Origin: Melampsora larici-populina 98AG31
Taxonomy: Eukaryota > Basidiomycota > Pucciniomycetes > Pucciniales > Melampsoraceae
Reading direction: 5' to 3'
NCBI RefSeq assembly: GCF_000204055.1
Contig: NW_006768766.1
Span: forward strand, 2,656,524-2,720,523
Length of the DNA: 64,000 nucleotides
Below are positions 12,599 through 25,145 of this stretch, piece by piece (the stretch's first letter is position 1; every line of letters starts with the position of its first letter). The translations under genes and the position numbers were made by a program. A model generated the notes under the pieces. The model was not told the DNA's origin, did no database searches, and worked only from the letters and a program-made list of their open reading frames with translations.

Positions 12599-13602
12599 GA
12601 TCTTGGCAGTAAAAACAACCATTAAAGTGAGTGCCCAGTTACAATCCTTGATTGAACGCGTATAAAAATCCTAATTAAATAGCACAGCCCGTGAATATGG
12701 CAGTACAATCCGTAGTGCCCCAGCCCGGTCTCAAAATAGATGAATTTATGTACATGGGCATTTGGGTCTGCTTTGAAGAATAGTATGTCCCATGATGAAT
12801 AACGATTTTATCTCTTGAAGATCAATGGGGCAATTAGAAGCTCGAGACTCAAGTTCTTGATGTCAAAACTTATCACTTTACACTACACAACTAAATATAG
12901 AAGGAGCGCTATTATTCAAATCACTGATGTTAATTTTTTACACTATCACACTGGCGCGCTTCACTTAGTTATCGACCATATGTTTCTTGGTATCGGTACA
13001 TGATTGCCTTCCTATTTGGTTTTATATGTGTTGGCATTCGAGAATATTTGTAAATCCATCTGCCTATTTCTCCCAAAGCTTCATGCCCGTAGGTGATAAT
13101 TCTAGATCTTTAGCTTGCCGGTAAGTAGTCATGTTGGATTCCTGAGAATCAGGCTTACAATTTGGAATACGTAGAATTTGTCCGTGCCAGTTTCTGAAGT
13201 CTGGAAACAAATAGCAAGGCCTGTATATCGAAGTACGTCTAACCCGAACACAGAGAAAGGAGTTTTCTGGGTTCGCAAGTTTGTGCCTCTACCATTCACA
13301 CAAGATTAGTACGCACCTCAAAAGCAAAACCATACTCTGTATAAAATTTACTACATAGCTGCAAATGACGATCTATATGACCATACTACAATATCATCGC
13401 GTGAAGCAGACCTTGATCTTCCAATAGTCACACTGGAGTACCAACCATCTTTGCAAAGATTATCGAGCACATTAAGTTAGAGTACGACGTCTATACTCAG
13501 CAAACTCTAAGCCTTAGACACCCATTCAAAAAAATAAGATAACTCAACAGTCTAGATTCGGCAAATATTTTATTTCCCGAAGTCAAAGTATCACAACAAG
13601 AA
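12599..13602. other. Helitron 3' flank and promoter side of the F-box array
   Basis: No gene seen. The Helitron 3' terminus (hairpin followed by CTRR) must lie here if the element is complete, but I could not place it with confidence. AT-rich towards the first F-box copy. Confidence 0.4.
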
Positions 13603-13977
13603 ATGCCATTGTCTTCTAACCTGCCAGTCGAAATCATAGAGAAAATTATAAGCTGCTTACTTGGCCATTCCGAATTCATACCTAATAATCCACCGAATGG
13701 CGGGGATAAGCGTTTTCTGACTCCAGCATCCATTAAAAGGCTGCTTGCTATGCGACTAATCTCAAAATCATGGGCAGCTGTTATACCGAAATATCCGTAT
13801 ACATCATTGTTTTTAAGAACTCCTTCTGTTAACTACTGCTATGTTATGAAGATGTGGCAAAGTGATATGATTGGATCAGATATCAGCCACCTCTGTCGGC
13901 TTTCTTTCGGACAACTAATGTACATTTCCAGTATTTATCCTGATCTCCAGGATTCCTTAGCGGAGCAATCTATCTGA
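13603..13977 (+). pseudogene. Truncated F-box/LRR-like gene, copy 1 of a tandem array
   Basis: ATG 13603 starts an F-box-like N-terminus (LPVEIIEKIISCLLGHS, then SIKRLLAMRLISKSWAAVIP). It matches the first 115 or so residues of the three full-length neighbours. A TGA at 13975-13977 ends it at 124 residues. Past the stop, another frame still shows a faint match (WVIMQDLANI against the family's WIPMHDASDI), after which homology is lost. It is most simply a decayed copy. A short F-box-only protein cannot be excluded, as the F-box itself is intact. Confidence 0.7.
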
Positions 13978-14919
13978 CCAATGGGACTTGAACATCGACG
14001 CCGCGATCCTAATTGGGTAATCATGCAGGACCTGGCAAATATTAACTGACAGTATTTGTTTGTAAAACAGGATCCTGCGGATGAATTTCAAATTGCAAAA
14101 GTAGATGACGCTCGGAAGTAGATATTATACAACGGCAATAGAAGTCATTGCCATGTTTTTCTCCCTTGGTACTCGTGTCCATCAAAATAAATGTTTATGT
14201 TAAGGGTCACTATATTAATACAAGTCACCGTAATAAATTTTAACGTATCCTAAATGACCAGAATGTGTCGAGTAAAACTTTGTGAAGGATTCCTGATATA
14301 ATAAAAACCAATTAAATGCAATAACCGACATAGTATGTTTATTATTGCTTTTTTGTCCAATGCATCGGTGGAAACGATTAGAATGTCCCTGTATATTGTC
14401 AAAGGCTGGCGAATTTGCCTGCTAAAATGATTTCATAGCATGTTGTAGTGAAGAAAAGCAATTTTCGGGATTAGGTATGCCCGAGATCACGTGGTCAATA
14501 TATCAACACTGAACACACATTGCAATTTTGATTCGTGCCGAGTTAGCTTATAATTTTCGATTCCCACATCATTCGTATCTTTTTCAATATGTGTTTAGCT
14601 AAGAATAACTGTTCCACATAAGTTAGTAGAAGGCTTTTAAGCGTTAGCTGTATTTGTATCCATTTTACCTATCGGACATGTTGAAGAGCAGTTACTCGAG
14701 AAAAACAAAGTGCTACAAATCATTTGATGCAATCTGAAATTGATTTTTGTGAACGCTAAGTCTTTGTCATCGTATAATCTGCTACATCACTGAAAAGCCT
14801 AAAAACAATCTTATCTTATCAGCCTCGAGTTCCTCGTTAAAAATCGACAATTGTGAGCACATTTTTCGCAAAGAAGTACCTCTTCAAAACCTTTACTCTC
14901 TTGCCGCGACATAACCAAT
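13978..14919. other. AT-rich intergenic DNA
   Basis: No gene. The first 130 bases hold decayed remains of F-box copy 1. The rest is AT-rich and includes the promoter side of F-box copy 2. Confidence 0.5.
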
Positions 14920-16305
14920 ATGCCTCCGACAACTTCACTTCCAATAGAAATAATTCAATTAATCATATTCCATTTCTGTGATAAGGCGGCATATATACAA
15001 GATGACGAATACAACAGTGCTGAGGTCAAATTTTTAACTCAAGTATCCGTTGTGAGTCTACTAAAATTGGGGTTGCTAGGGCGCTCTTGGGCCAATACCA
15101 TCCAGAGTATTGTATACAATTCGCTGCAATTAGAGTTTCCCTACGTACGTAGTCATCCAATCAAGAGGTGGACAGAATGTTCAGTAGTCTCAAGCTTCAC
15201 GAATCTTCGTTACTTGGCTCTTAATCAGGTTATGCATCAAGCCAATACTGGCCCTGTGTCCTTCTATGATCGCATCCAAGATCCACGGCTCAAGGAACTT
15301 GATGTAGAGTACCAACACTTCGAAACAAAATCTATCTTTATTCGTGACACGGCCAGCATTGTCAAATTGTGCAGCTTAAATTTGACCCATCTTAAAATCA
15401 TGTTCACTTCGTCAGTTGGTTTTCCGAACGAATTCGTACTCGCCATCAGAAGTGTCAAAAACTTAAAAACTCTGTTAATTGAGGGCGACAAATCTCACAA
15501 CACCAAAAACGACTCAGACTCTTTGATTGCAGTATTAAACAACGCTGAAACACTCGAGTCTCTGTCACTGAACTTCAGTACTTTGAACTCTTTAAACGTA
15601 AATCGTGGTGCTCTACCGAACTTGAAGCATCTTTGGGTAGCGTGTCACCCAAAAAATCGAGAGGCCACTACTAATTTTTGTCAAATCAAGCGAAGGTCAA
15701 TCAGAATACTAGAATTTATGCCGCCTTATTATGTAGAGAATTCCAAAGCTATGATTCTCGCCCTTAGATATTCATTAGAAGCGCTGTTCATTGACCGATT
15801 TCCAGATCACATTCCTCCCGATCTACGCATGTCCGCTCTACCAAAGCTCCAATTGGTAAGAAATACTTACATGGATGGAATACTTAATTATCCGGGTTGG
15901 TGTGAATGGACTTTATTTGAAAACGTGGAAATATTCATTACGTCTTACAATAGAAATAGTTATTTTTGGGCCAAGATATTGAAGGAGGACAAGCAATTTC
16001 ATCTGCCACCTAAGTTAAAACACTTTGTTTTTATAATTGAAGAAGGAGGGACATTTGAGGATGATGGATTATTTCCAATCCTCAAAGATCAAGATATTGA
16101 ATGTCACTTTAGGAACAAAATGGATTGTTACGACATATTGGTAAGTAATGTGTAACGCTCTTGAGAATTGCACAAACAGCCAAGGCTTGACTGACTTTTC
16201 GCTTTTCAACAGGAGTTAATTGATAAGCTTGGGAGTAAAGGTCCCGATAGAGAAGGAGCAAAACATGCAATTGAAGATAGTCTCAAAGATGAATACGTGG
16301 TCTGA
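14920..16305 (+). CDS. F-box/LRR-like protein, copy 2 (437 aa, two exons)
   Basis: Exon 1 is 14920-16140, the intron is 16141-16212 (GTAAGT...CAACAG, phase 0), and exon 2 is 16213-16305. The protein begins with an F-box-like segment (LPIEIIQLIIFHF, then SVVSLLKLGLLGRSWANTI). This would bind SKP1 in an SCF ubiquitin ligase. A long leucine-patterned region follows (NLTHLKIMFTSSVGF, LIAVLNNAETLESLSL), which would act as the substrate-binding part. No signal peptide or membrane segment is evident. The intron position is shared with copies 3 and 4. Exon 2 adds a charged tail beginning ELIDKLGSKG. No broken codons are seen, so it is probably functional. Substrate unknown. Confidence 0.8.
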
Positions 16306-17343
16306 TAGTCACGGCTCTTGCTGTGGAAAAGTGTGAGTGTTGATTGTTTCAAATCCGACAGTATGACAATGCTGAGTCTGTGGATTCCCAATGTAGGCCG
16401 AAGGATGGAGCTGTAGAAGGAAGATCCATATTTGTATAGAATTAGTTAATTCGAAGAAATTGAGAGTATTGGAATATTGAAGCACGGCGGTGATGAAAAA
16501 GAAGGTTGGGATTTATGAATTGTGAGTGAGTTAATGTTCAGCCGAGACATTTGGGTTATAGTTCGGCAAGTTGTAGAGCACGGCAGCAAAGCACCACATC
16601 CAGTACGGTAACTTTCGTTACAGTTAGTGTTGGATAGGTGAGATCCGCGTACCGAGTTTGACACTTCCGTTCTCATAATAATACTTTCACCTCTGAAATT
16701 TCGAAAATCATGTATCGCGTTTTGTATAAGTGTCTTAGCCTGATTTGACTTAGTAGGTTACTCCACAAATTTGTGTTCTTGGTCTTTATTAATTATATTT
16801 GGTTTTGCTACTGCCCATCACACTTGTAATTCTACTTTATCTATTCGGCGTTATTGACACAACCGCAAAGTATGGCACTTGGCTTTTTCTATTGCGCCGA
16901 CGCGCTTGAGCCTTAGGGGGTTATACAACTTTGGCTTGCAAAGTGCAATAATGGTGTACTTAAACTTTTGCAGACGAAGCTCCCGACGTGGGACTTCTCC
17001 CGCAACAATGCCTTGCTTTGCAGGCTCTAAGATACAACGGAAAGGAGAACGGAAAGGAAAACTCCCACTTTGAGAATGGCAATCTTCGCCGAGTGGCTTC
17101 ATTATTTGCAACTTCGGTAGAGTCGATGGTTTGACGTGAGTGATACCGCGGCTCCACAATGTTTGAGTGCCGTTGCCTCTTGAGCTAATTGAGGGTGAGA
17201 CCCAAATCATTTGATTTACGCGACTGCAACACCTAATTACTCGGGGAACTGGAGCACTATTAGGTCCAGAACGTATGGCATAAGGTGAAAGCGAAGGTAA
17301 CTCACAGTTGATCTCGTTCTTGCACCCGTTATTACTTACAAAA
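16306..17343. other. Intergenic DNA between F-box copies 2 and 3
   Basis: No supported gene. A 179-codon minus-strand frame (16851-17390) overlaps the start of copy 3 and has no domain, so it is regarded as chance. Confidence 0.5.
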
Positions 17344-18699
17344 ATGAATCCAGCTTCGACCATCCCAATCGAAATAGTGACCTTGATCATAAAATATTGC
17401 GCCGAAAAAGCCTTTCATATGGGTATTAACGATTCCAACAGCGCCGATAATCCATTTCTACACCGAACATCCGTTAAGGAGTTGCTCAGCTTGCGTGTAC
17501 TTGGAAAATCTTGGGCTGCAGCCATCCCACCAGTCGTATATCAGGCCTTGCGTTTACAATCACCTTGGGCGCAGGCTTACATAAGCGGTATGTGGAGTAA
17601 AGGTGTAATTATGTCAAGTTTGTCCCATCACCACCTTCGACGACTAGCTTTGGACCGCGTCATGTACCTACCAAGCCTCGGATCAGAAAGTTTCTACGAA
17701 GGCACCATGGATCATCTGTTTAAGAAACTTGAATCAGAATATGAACACTATAATACTAAGTCGATGTCCATGAATGATGCTACGAAACTCATCCTTCTGT
17801 GTAGCTCGAGCTTGACTGACCTAAAAATTGGATTCACTGGCACTGTTGGTTTCTCAGACGACTTAGTCCTCGCAATTCAAGCTATCAGCAGTTTGAAATC
17901 TTTCTCTATCGAAGGTGACGAACGACATAACATCATGAACAATGCCGACTCCTTGATTGAAATACTGAACCATACCGATCTACTAGAATCACTATCACTG
18001 AAATTTAGTACGTTGGGTTCATTGGCAGTCAGGGACGGAGCCTTGCCTCAATTGGTGCATTTCTGGGTGGCATTGCATTGCGAGAATCTCAACGCAATCA
18101 ACGACTTTTGTCAAGCGCCTGGAAGACGAATTAAACTATTAGAATTTAGTCCAACAAGCTATGTGGGGGATTCAGAGGCAATGATCAGAGCAATGAGGAG
18201 TACACTTGAGGGGCTATTTATTGATAGAATGCCTGACCGATTACCAGATGAGCTCCGTTTTATGCGATTCCCGAAGCTTCGAATCTTCAGGAATGTGCAC
18301 ATCAGCCCTTCCTTTCATCAACCAGCATGGTTTGGCTGGCCTTTTTTCGAGGCGGTCAACATTTTCATTACCTCTTATGATAAGGGTAATACCTACTGGA
18401 GGAAATTACTAGAAGAGTTCGGGGATTTGAGAATGCCTTTGAATTTAAAACGTTTTATCTTCGTAACTGGGAAAGGGAAAGTAATAAAAGATGAAAGGTT
18501 AATAGAGTTGTTCAGGCACCATGGAATTATATGCACTTTTGAAAGCGAACTGGGGCACATTCAGGTATTGGTGAGTGATTTGTCCATGCCCACCCGGGAA
18601 CGAAGAGTGTGCTACTGACACACATGTCCTTTACTTTGTTAGGAATCGGTTAAATACCTTAAGGGCAGTGAGAGATCCGAGTGCGAAGACAGCAGTTAA
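17344..18699 (+). CDS. F-box/LRR-like protein, copy 3 (427 aa, two exons)
   Basis: Exon 1 is 17344-18570, the intron is 18571-18642 (GTGAGT...TTGTTAG, phase 0), and exon 2 is 18643-18699. I start it at ATG 17344 (MNPASTIPIEIVTLI) because this aligns with the other copies; the open frame extends 12 codons upstream without an ATG. F-box at about residues 6-55 (IPIEIVTLIIKYC, ELLSLRVLGKSWAAAIP), followed by leucine-patterned repeats (SSLTDLKIGFTGTVGF, LIEILNHTDLLESLSL). The C-terminal block WFGWPFFEAVNIFITSYD is shared across the family. Exon 2 gives a short charged tail that differs from the other copies. Likely SCF substrate adaptor; substrate unknown. Confidence 0.8.
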
Positions 18700-19901
18700 T
18701 GCACAAAGCGGAGCCATTGAAGATGCATACGTGAGATTGTGAGTTGATAAAATGATTTTAGCTAGCTAATCGGTGGCAACAATATCCGCGTACTGATGAA
18801 ACCGCCTGTCATCATAATGTGGAAATACAGTGCATGTTTTCGTAGATAAAGTTAGGGTAATATTGATCAAGAGGAAGCTTATGGCACTGCTGTCGAGCAT
18901 AGATACATGCGACGAGGAAGTTAATTTTTTGGTCTATGCAGCGGGCCGTAGATTATGCGTTCTTGGCGCAAGCTGACGGTAACTTCAAGTAATAGTGTCA
19001 TTTTCGTTTTTTCTTGTGCTTAGTTTTGAAGTACTTAAAATCATCTCTATTCCTCTTACTATGCAAATGTGTCGTATGAAATAAATTCCATTGTTTATTG
19101 TACTACTCAAAACAAATTGCCGTTCGCCCAGTATGGAAAAATAAGAGAAATATGTGTTTTGGTCGCCTAAGTCACAACTTTTTGAGCAATAAAACGTAGA
19201 CTGCACACTCTGCTGTATAATGTAAAATGAGAAATGGACTCATCGTGTCAAAGCCTAACTAGAAGAGTTTCATTAACTTTCGCGGAGTAACATAGTATGC
19301 TGCCCACACTTGCAATGTCTACTCGTAAATGGCTACCTATTCAGCAAGTTTTGGCGAAGGCACCCCTATTGCCGTTGCTGAAATGATCAGGCAATTAGAA
19401 TTCAACGTAAATCTTTGTTACGCTCTCCCAACAAGCGTATCGAAGCATACTATAAAATCTACAGCATACAAACTTATAGTAGATATAGAGGAAAGTACAG
19501 TTAGTAGTATTCCTGGAAAAGATACCACGTCGAATATATAAAGCACCGTCAGAACTTTGGGTAGCAAGATATCTTAAAGGCAACACCGAAATTTCATACT
19601 ACCATGGTGTATACTTTGAATATGCTGAGTCTGTAGGAGCGAGAGTTTTGAGTACGGACGGATCATTTCAGGACATGGTTTTACGCTTCCGAGCATAATC
19701 CGATGTCCGGAATAAGCGAGGAATACACAAGGAATTCTTATGAACGTATGTAGATATTTAAGGTGAAGTGCACTTACCGTGGATCCCAGGTATCACTTAT
19801 GGCTTCGTCTGAGTGAATGTTATCACATATACTCAACTTTAGTGGATTGATTACCTGCCAGATTACTTTTGCGTTCTACAGAGATCAAATCATAAGGCAT
19901 A
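18700..19901. other. Intergenic DNA between F-box copies 3 and 4
   Basis: Contains a 70-codon ATG frame at 19329-19541 (MATYSASFGEGTPIAVAEM) without recognisable features. Otherwise AT-rich and empty. Confidence 0.45.
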
Positions 19902-21250
19902 ATGTCTACGTCAAACAAGCTTCCAATAGAAATAGTAGAATGTATCATTAGTCAACTTTATCAAACGATGCCTTGCATTGCGGGAGTTGCTTCGAACAGC
20001 GCGGACAAATCATTCCTAGAGCATACATCGATCATCGACCTACTTAAGCTACGTCTTGTTAACAAAGTTTGGGCAATGGCAGTTCAACCTGTCATTTATC
20101 GCTCTTTGTTTTTGAGAACTCCTTGGGTAGAGGGGTATTTCATGAAAATGTGGCAGACCAGTTACGGTTTTTCCCCCTTCTCGAACTTACGTCGCCTTTA
20201 TTTATATCAGCTCATTTTTCGACATCCTGGTATCGAAGGACAAGCTCTTTGGGATCTATCGGAAGACTGCAGCCGACAACATGAATATGGATGTGTTGTT
20301 CGTGGATCGAGTTGGATTCCTATGCACGATGCAAGTGACATTATTATTTTATGTGGTAGAAATTTGGAGGAGCTCAAGTTTAACTTCGCCGGTTCGGTTG
20401 GATTTTCAGATTCTTTAGTAATCGCTATGAAGCAAATCAAAAAGTTGACGACTTTAATCATTGAAGGGACAAACGTTCGATACATTGGAAATAACCATCA
20501 ATCGTTGATTGCTGTCTTAAATAATGCAACCAAACTAGAATTATTATCTCTCAGACTACTAGATTTAGAATCATTGGAAGTAGATGCTGGCGCCCTACCA
20601 AATCTCATCCATCTCTGGGTAACCGCTCACCCGTACAATCTTCCAGCCATAAACAGCTTTTGTAATTCAGAAGGTAGAGCAATTCGACTTCTGGAATTTT
20701 CACCGTCATTCTATCGGCGTGAAGCCCCGGAAATGATTTTAGCGTCGAAGAACACTCTGGAGGGGCTCTTTGTCAATACGATCCCGCATCTCATTCCTGA
20801 AGGGTTGCGATTCACATCTTTCCCAAAGTTACGGTTAATACGTACTGGGACATTTGCGCGGAGTGAACCACCAGCTTGGTTAAAATGGCCATTCTTCCGC
20901 AATATAGAAATTTTGGTCATCAACTACCGCGGGACGAAGAGTCATTGGCATATAGAGTTGGAACAAATCGGTGGATTTGCTTCTCGGAATAAGCTCAATT
21001 TAAAACACATGGTTTTTACAACACCATCCAGAAAGGATCACTCGGATCCCAGGCTCGAAAAATTCTTTCAAGACTGCGGTATTCAATGTCATTTCGAGCA
21101 TAGGTTGGATCACACTGGATTGCTGGTAAGTCATACCGCCAAATATGTTGTACTATTGGCAAAGCCTAACTAAAGCTTGACATCAAACGCAAACAGAACT
21201 TATTAGATAGGTTAGGGAGCGGTGTGCACAAAGTGGAGCAACTGTCTTGA
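19902..21250 (+). CDS. F-box/LRR-like protein, copy 4 (425 aa, two exons)
   Basis: Exon 1 is 19902-21125, the intron is 21126-21196 (GTAAGT...AAACAG, phase 0), and exon 2 is 21197-21250. F-box-like N-terminus LPIEIVECIISQL with SIIDLLKLRLVNKVWAMAV. The leucine-patterned region includes NLEELKFNFAGSVGF and LIAVLNNATKLELLSL. Exon 2 encodes NLLDRLGSGVHKVEQLS, and its LLDRLGS matches the LIDKLGS of copy 2, so the second exon is really part of the gene. If read through, the intron would add 20 other codons before a stop, so intron retention would change the C-terminus. Predicted SCF substrate adaptor; no broken residues seen. Confidence 0.8.
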
Positions 21251-22179
21251 ATGTAAGTCGCTGTGAAAAACTCTAGGTATTTGACTGCCAACCTTAGTAA
21301 ATTAATAGCTTTGAATGTCAACGACACCAGGACTTATCAAGTATTCAGGGGGAACGGTGTAGAACTTATAACCCAACAAGGGTTATACAGAGCTGGAAGA
21401 GGATAATCTACTAATAAAATGACTAGTAGAAGTTGTCTAAGGACTGCTCTTCTAAAACAACACAATCAGAAAGAGCTCTGTTGTATTGAGTACTGATAAG
21501 GCACCAGAGAAATATAACTTCACACGTAATTTTAACTTCAAAAGCACACTTTGTATTACTATCAACACTGCTATAGTGTTATTCCCAATTGATAACTAAA
21601 GAAATAAGCAATATCTGATTGATATTATTCCCAATAAGTCTTTATGACTATAAAACTAAAGTAAATTTCTCTTTATAGCTGTAATAAAGGGCGTATTTAA
21701 GTGACCAGGTACTATTAAAATAAGTTTTTTGATGATAAACAAAATAATAATGGCGTAAATGATAAAGAAAAAAAGGGTAACAACAGTCCCAAAACCCTCT
21801 CAAAGTATATATAACAATGTACTAGAACTTTTACAATGGTCAACAGCCTCAAAACCAATCAAATCCGCCCAAAATTCCCTAAAAACCCTATGATGACGCA
21901 ATGTAATGGTTTTGTTACTAATAAATGATGTAATTTTCACAGCTAAAAGTGATCAATGACGCAATAATATGATGTACAGCACTTCTTATGATGAATACAG
22001 GTGATTTTTTCCTTGTAAACTAGCTGAAAACCAATTTTTGAGATTACAAATTTTTTCAGATGTGCTCCAATTTTTGATTACTAAAGTGCATCTTGTAGCC
22101 CACGTGTTACTGATCATTTCTGACACCTACATGACCTACTTCTGATGAGTGATGAGTAAGATATTGAGTTGTGAAGTTA
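21251..22179. other. AT-rich intergenic DNA
   Basis: No gene. Strongly AT-rich; it may include the outer part of the dispersed repeat that becomes recognisable from about 22180. Confidence 0.5.
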
Positions 22180-22985
22180 AGGTTTTTAGTGTTACATATG
22201 ACTTGTGACTGTAAATTCGAGATTCACACCAATTCTTTATTTGCCTTATAACTTTTTACACACACCTCCGTTACTAATGATTTAAAGTTTGTACATTATG
22301 TAATCCACTCTTCTGCGTTGAATGAGCCATCTACCAACCTATTCTGACGTCATTTGACATATGTAATTAGCTGAAAACCTCTATTTTCCACGAATTTCAC
22401 CCATTTTCTTCACTTTTCACAGCTACTACTATCTTTTTCTTGCTCATGTAATATGACATCATCATCTATAGCCTTAAAAATCCCGGAAAATCCTCTTGGC
22501 AACCTTAAATTCCATCACTACCACTATTACACAACCAAACTACACGTGTACCTCTTGTTTACCAACTTCGAAAAAGTGCTTTTTTCCTAATAACTTCTGT
22601 TTCTACTTATCAACCTTGAAGATTAAAATTGTCATAGTATCATATAATGTTGTTCTTTCATATTCTAACCTCATAATACCCATAACTTTATTTTTACTAA
22701 CCTAAAAACCATTTTCCAACCTTTATACCTATAATTTCGAATTTTTCTTATGTTTTTCTTTCTTTCTTTTTGTAATAAATTTGTAAGTAAACTATAATGA
22801 TCTTAATATATAATGTGAAATAAAATGATGTAATGTTGACCTAATGACCAATACATAAGCCTACAAGAGCTTCAATTGATCAAAAACCTCCATTTCGAAT
22901 TTTCTTTCCTGCTGAATCCTGCTAATAAACTGGTAAACTGGTAATTGTGAATTTTTTAATTGATCCCATAAATTGATCACCACAA
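22180..22985. repeat. AT-rich dispersed repeat, copy A
   Basis: About 800 bp that aligns by eye, with divergence, to 49355-50705. Shared landmarks in order: CACACCAATT, CTTCTGCGTTGAATGA, GACGTCATTTGACATATG, GGAAAATCCTCTTGG and the end block CCCATAAATTGATCA. Copy A lacks the 549-bp insertion found in copy B. No coding capacity; class unknown. Confidence 0.65.
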
Positions 22986-24601
22986 CGGCGACAATAGTGG
23001 AGATCTAGAAGGTACCAAAACTGAGATACTAAAACTGAGGATTAAGCAGTCACATCAGTTCAATGTAAATTTCTACTCTAACGCCTCTCCCTCAATGCTG
23101 CTGTGTTAGAAATATAGATAAGTGTATAAAAGCGGGTTGTAGTGAATTCATGTGTGTTATTCAAGTACCGAGATAGGGCGTGCACGGATGTAAAGTTGTC
23201 AAAGTATTTGTCACACGGGGGTTACAGTTGTTCACGTACTGCAGCCGCACTTTGTCAATTGTATGTATCTTACATGCAACTCTGTACTGTCAAGTAACCA
23301 GAGCCGAAGGTGGTTTATATGAGTGCGGCGACCGCCGCCGAGATTGGCTAGTCCAAGCTGATAGTATGGAAATACATCTGTATGATGACTTTGGACCAGG
23401 CTTTACAAACCAATCGCATCCCAAGGAATTTGCCGGATCTAGAACGTGCCAGGTGATATGATGGAGCGCCGCCCCACTTGTTGCCTCGAAAGACGTAACA
23501 ATCCAGAACGTGCATCATAATATCAAGCGGAAGCCCCCCGTATTGTATCATTTGAGATTGAAGGGTAATTTTTGGAATCTTTTCTATTTATCGGAAGGGT
23601 TGCTGGAGTCCAGAGTGCGATTTAGAGAATTGTTAAAGATGTTGAAGTATTTGCATGTTTTCTTCATTTTGCCAAACTACTTAAACCTCTGCACTCGCTG
23701 AACTTTGAGCATTCCACGTGACACCCCACGCCGTGTCGCCCGCGTCGCGTCAAACTTGACTTTTTACACAATGGGTGAACACGAGACTTCTGTCTCCGCT
23801 CAATCACTACAAGACATTGAGCTTTTACATAGGGGCGTATCCGAAAGAACTTGAAATAGACGCGCTCTAGTTTTGCCTTTGTTGGCTTTCTCTTCTAGTA
23901 CAGTAGCTATCCAGAAAACTCGTGGTCATCTTTCAGCCATTCATGATCAAAATCTGCCAATTCAACAGAGAGTCTTTTCCATCAGTTTTCCCATCAGTTG
24001 TGGTCTATTTGGACTCTTCACAATTGTTGAAACCTATCCCTTTGGACAGCAATCCAAAATACGGATGGACGGCAATTGACGCTGGTCAGCTCTGCTCACA
24101 AAAAGGCTTTGAGTATTGACGTTCAGAGCGGCAACTGACTCTTACTTACATCATGGAGAAGACAATATTCGGACCAACAGGACCTTCTGAGTTGTATCAA
24201 AATTTCCACTTCAAGTAAACCGTGTTTGAACTATAATATCCGGGTGTCGAGTCCTCCAATGTCGCTGAGGAGAAGAAGCCTCAGGCTTGGGTAGATTCAA
24301 AGGGCTGCGAAATATATCAATCATAGACACCTTGTAGTTCCACGGATAGGCTATTATGATGCCGCTTGGCTCAAAATTGATTTTGTTTTTGAGTTTCTAG
24401 GTACATATATTCATTCTCTTTGTTACATCCAGATTACACCACGGGTTCGTAGTTAGATCTTTGGTTCTATGATCTTTTGGTCCAGTTGTGATGACATAGG
24501 CTTTTGAAATTTTGTGCATAAGTGTGAATAGATGCTCAAGCTATAAAACGTGGTCTCGGCATAGAAATTCATACACAATGTGATTCTTCCTGAATCTCAT
24601 C
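22986..24601. other. Intergenic DNA with gene debris
   Basis: Besides the minus-strand F-box fragment at 23348-23551 it holds short coding-like pieces. One is an ATG at 23771 opening 27 codons (MGEHETSVSAQSLQDIELL); another is a plus-strand frame ending at 24119 with VVVYLDSSQLLKPIPL. They do not join into a gene I recognise. Confidence 0.4.
23348..23551 (-). pseudogene. F-box domain fragment
   Basis: A 67-residue minus-strand frame carries a typical fungal F-box: LPLDIMMHVLDCYVF, then LGMRLVCKAWSKVI and YFHTISLD. A TAG follows directly. No continuation was found downstream, and the segment is less like the 14-21 kb array than like other F-box proteins. Probably a relic. Confidence 0.5.
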
Positions 24602-24939
24602 TGTAAGGTCGAGGATCACTTGACCTTCACTGGGAGGTGACTCACAGGCCGAAGCCTAGACTGATCTATAACCGAGGTGTATTTCACTAGAATAGTAGTC
24701 TAGACCACAACAAAAGGTCAGAGAAGAAGCCAGAGATCGAGAGTGGAGAAGAGAAACCTCCGAGAGGGAGACCATACCTAGACCACAACAAAAGGTCAGA
24801 GAAGAAGCCAGAGATCGAGAGTGGAGAAGAGAAACCTCAGAGAGGAAAGAAGGAAGGGAGGAGAGGGATGGACAACATATATACCCTCTCTATACAGATA
24901 CTAAAGATATGCTACAACTGAGTAATCTCCTTCCTTACA
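24602..24939 (-). repeat. LTR (downstream LTR in element sense)
   Basis: 338 bp, ends TG...CA with inverted TGTAAGG/CCTTACA. It contains an internal tandem duplication with a 78-bp period (units start at 24700 and 24778) that is also present in the other LTR. Confidence 0.9.
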
Positions 24940-25145
24940 CCCTCCCCTCCTAAAAAACAACCCACTCCCTAAAAATCATATAAAAGTTAAATAATCCAAT
25001 TGGAAAAATGAAAAAATATCCCTCCATCACAGAGTCACAGAGTCTATGGAAAAGGTAATATGGGACAACAGAGAGTAGAAAGAATATCAAGAACCAAGAA
25101 AAGGAGACTTGAACAAAGACCAAATAGAAGACATTGAAGAAGAAT

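Noticed and set aside
16851..17390. 179-codon minus-strand open frame between F-box copies 2 and 3
   Set aside because: It overlaps the start of copy 3 on the other strand, has no domain and uneven composition; best explained as chance.
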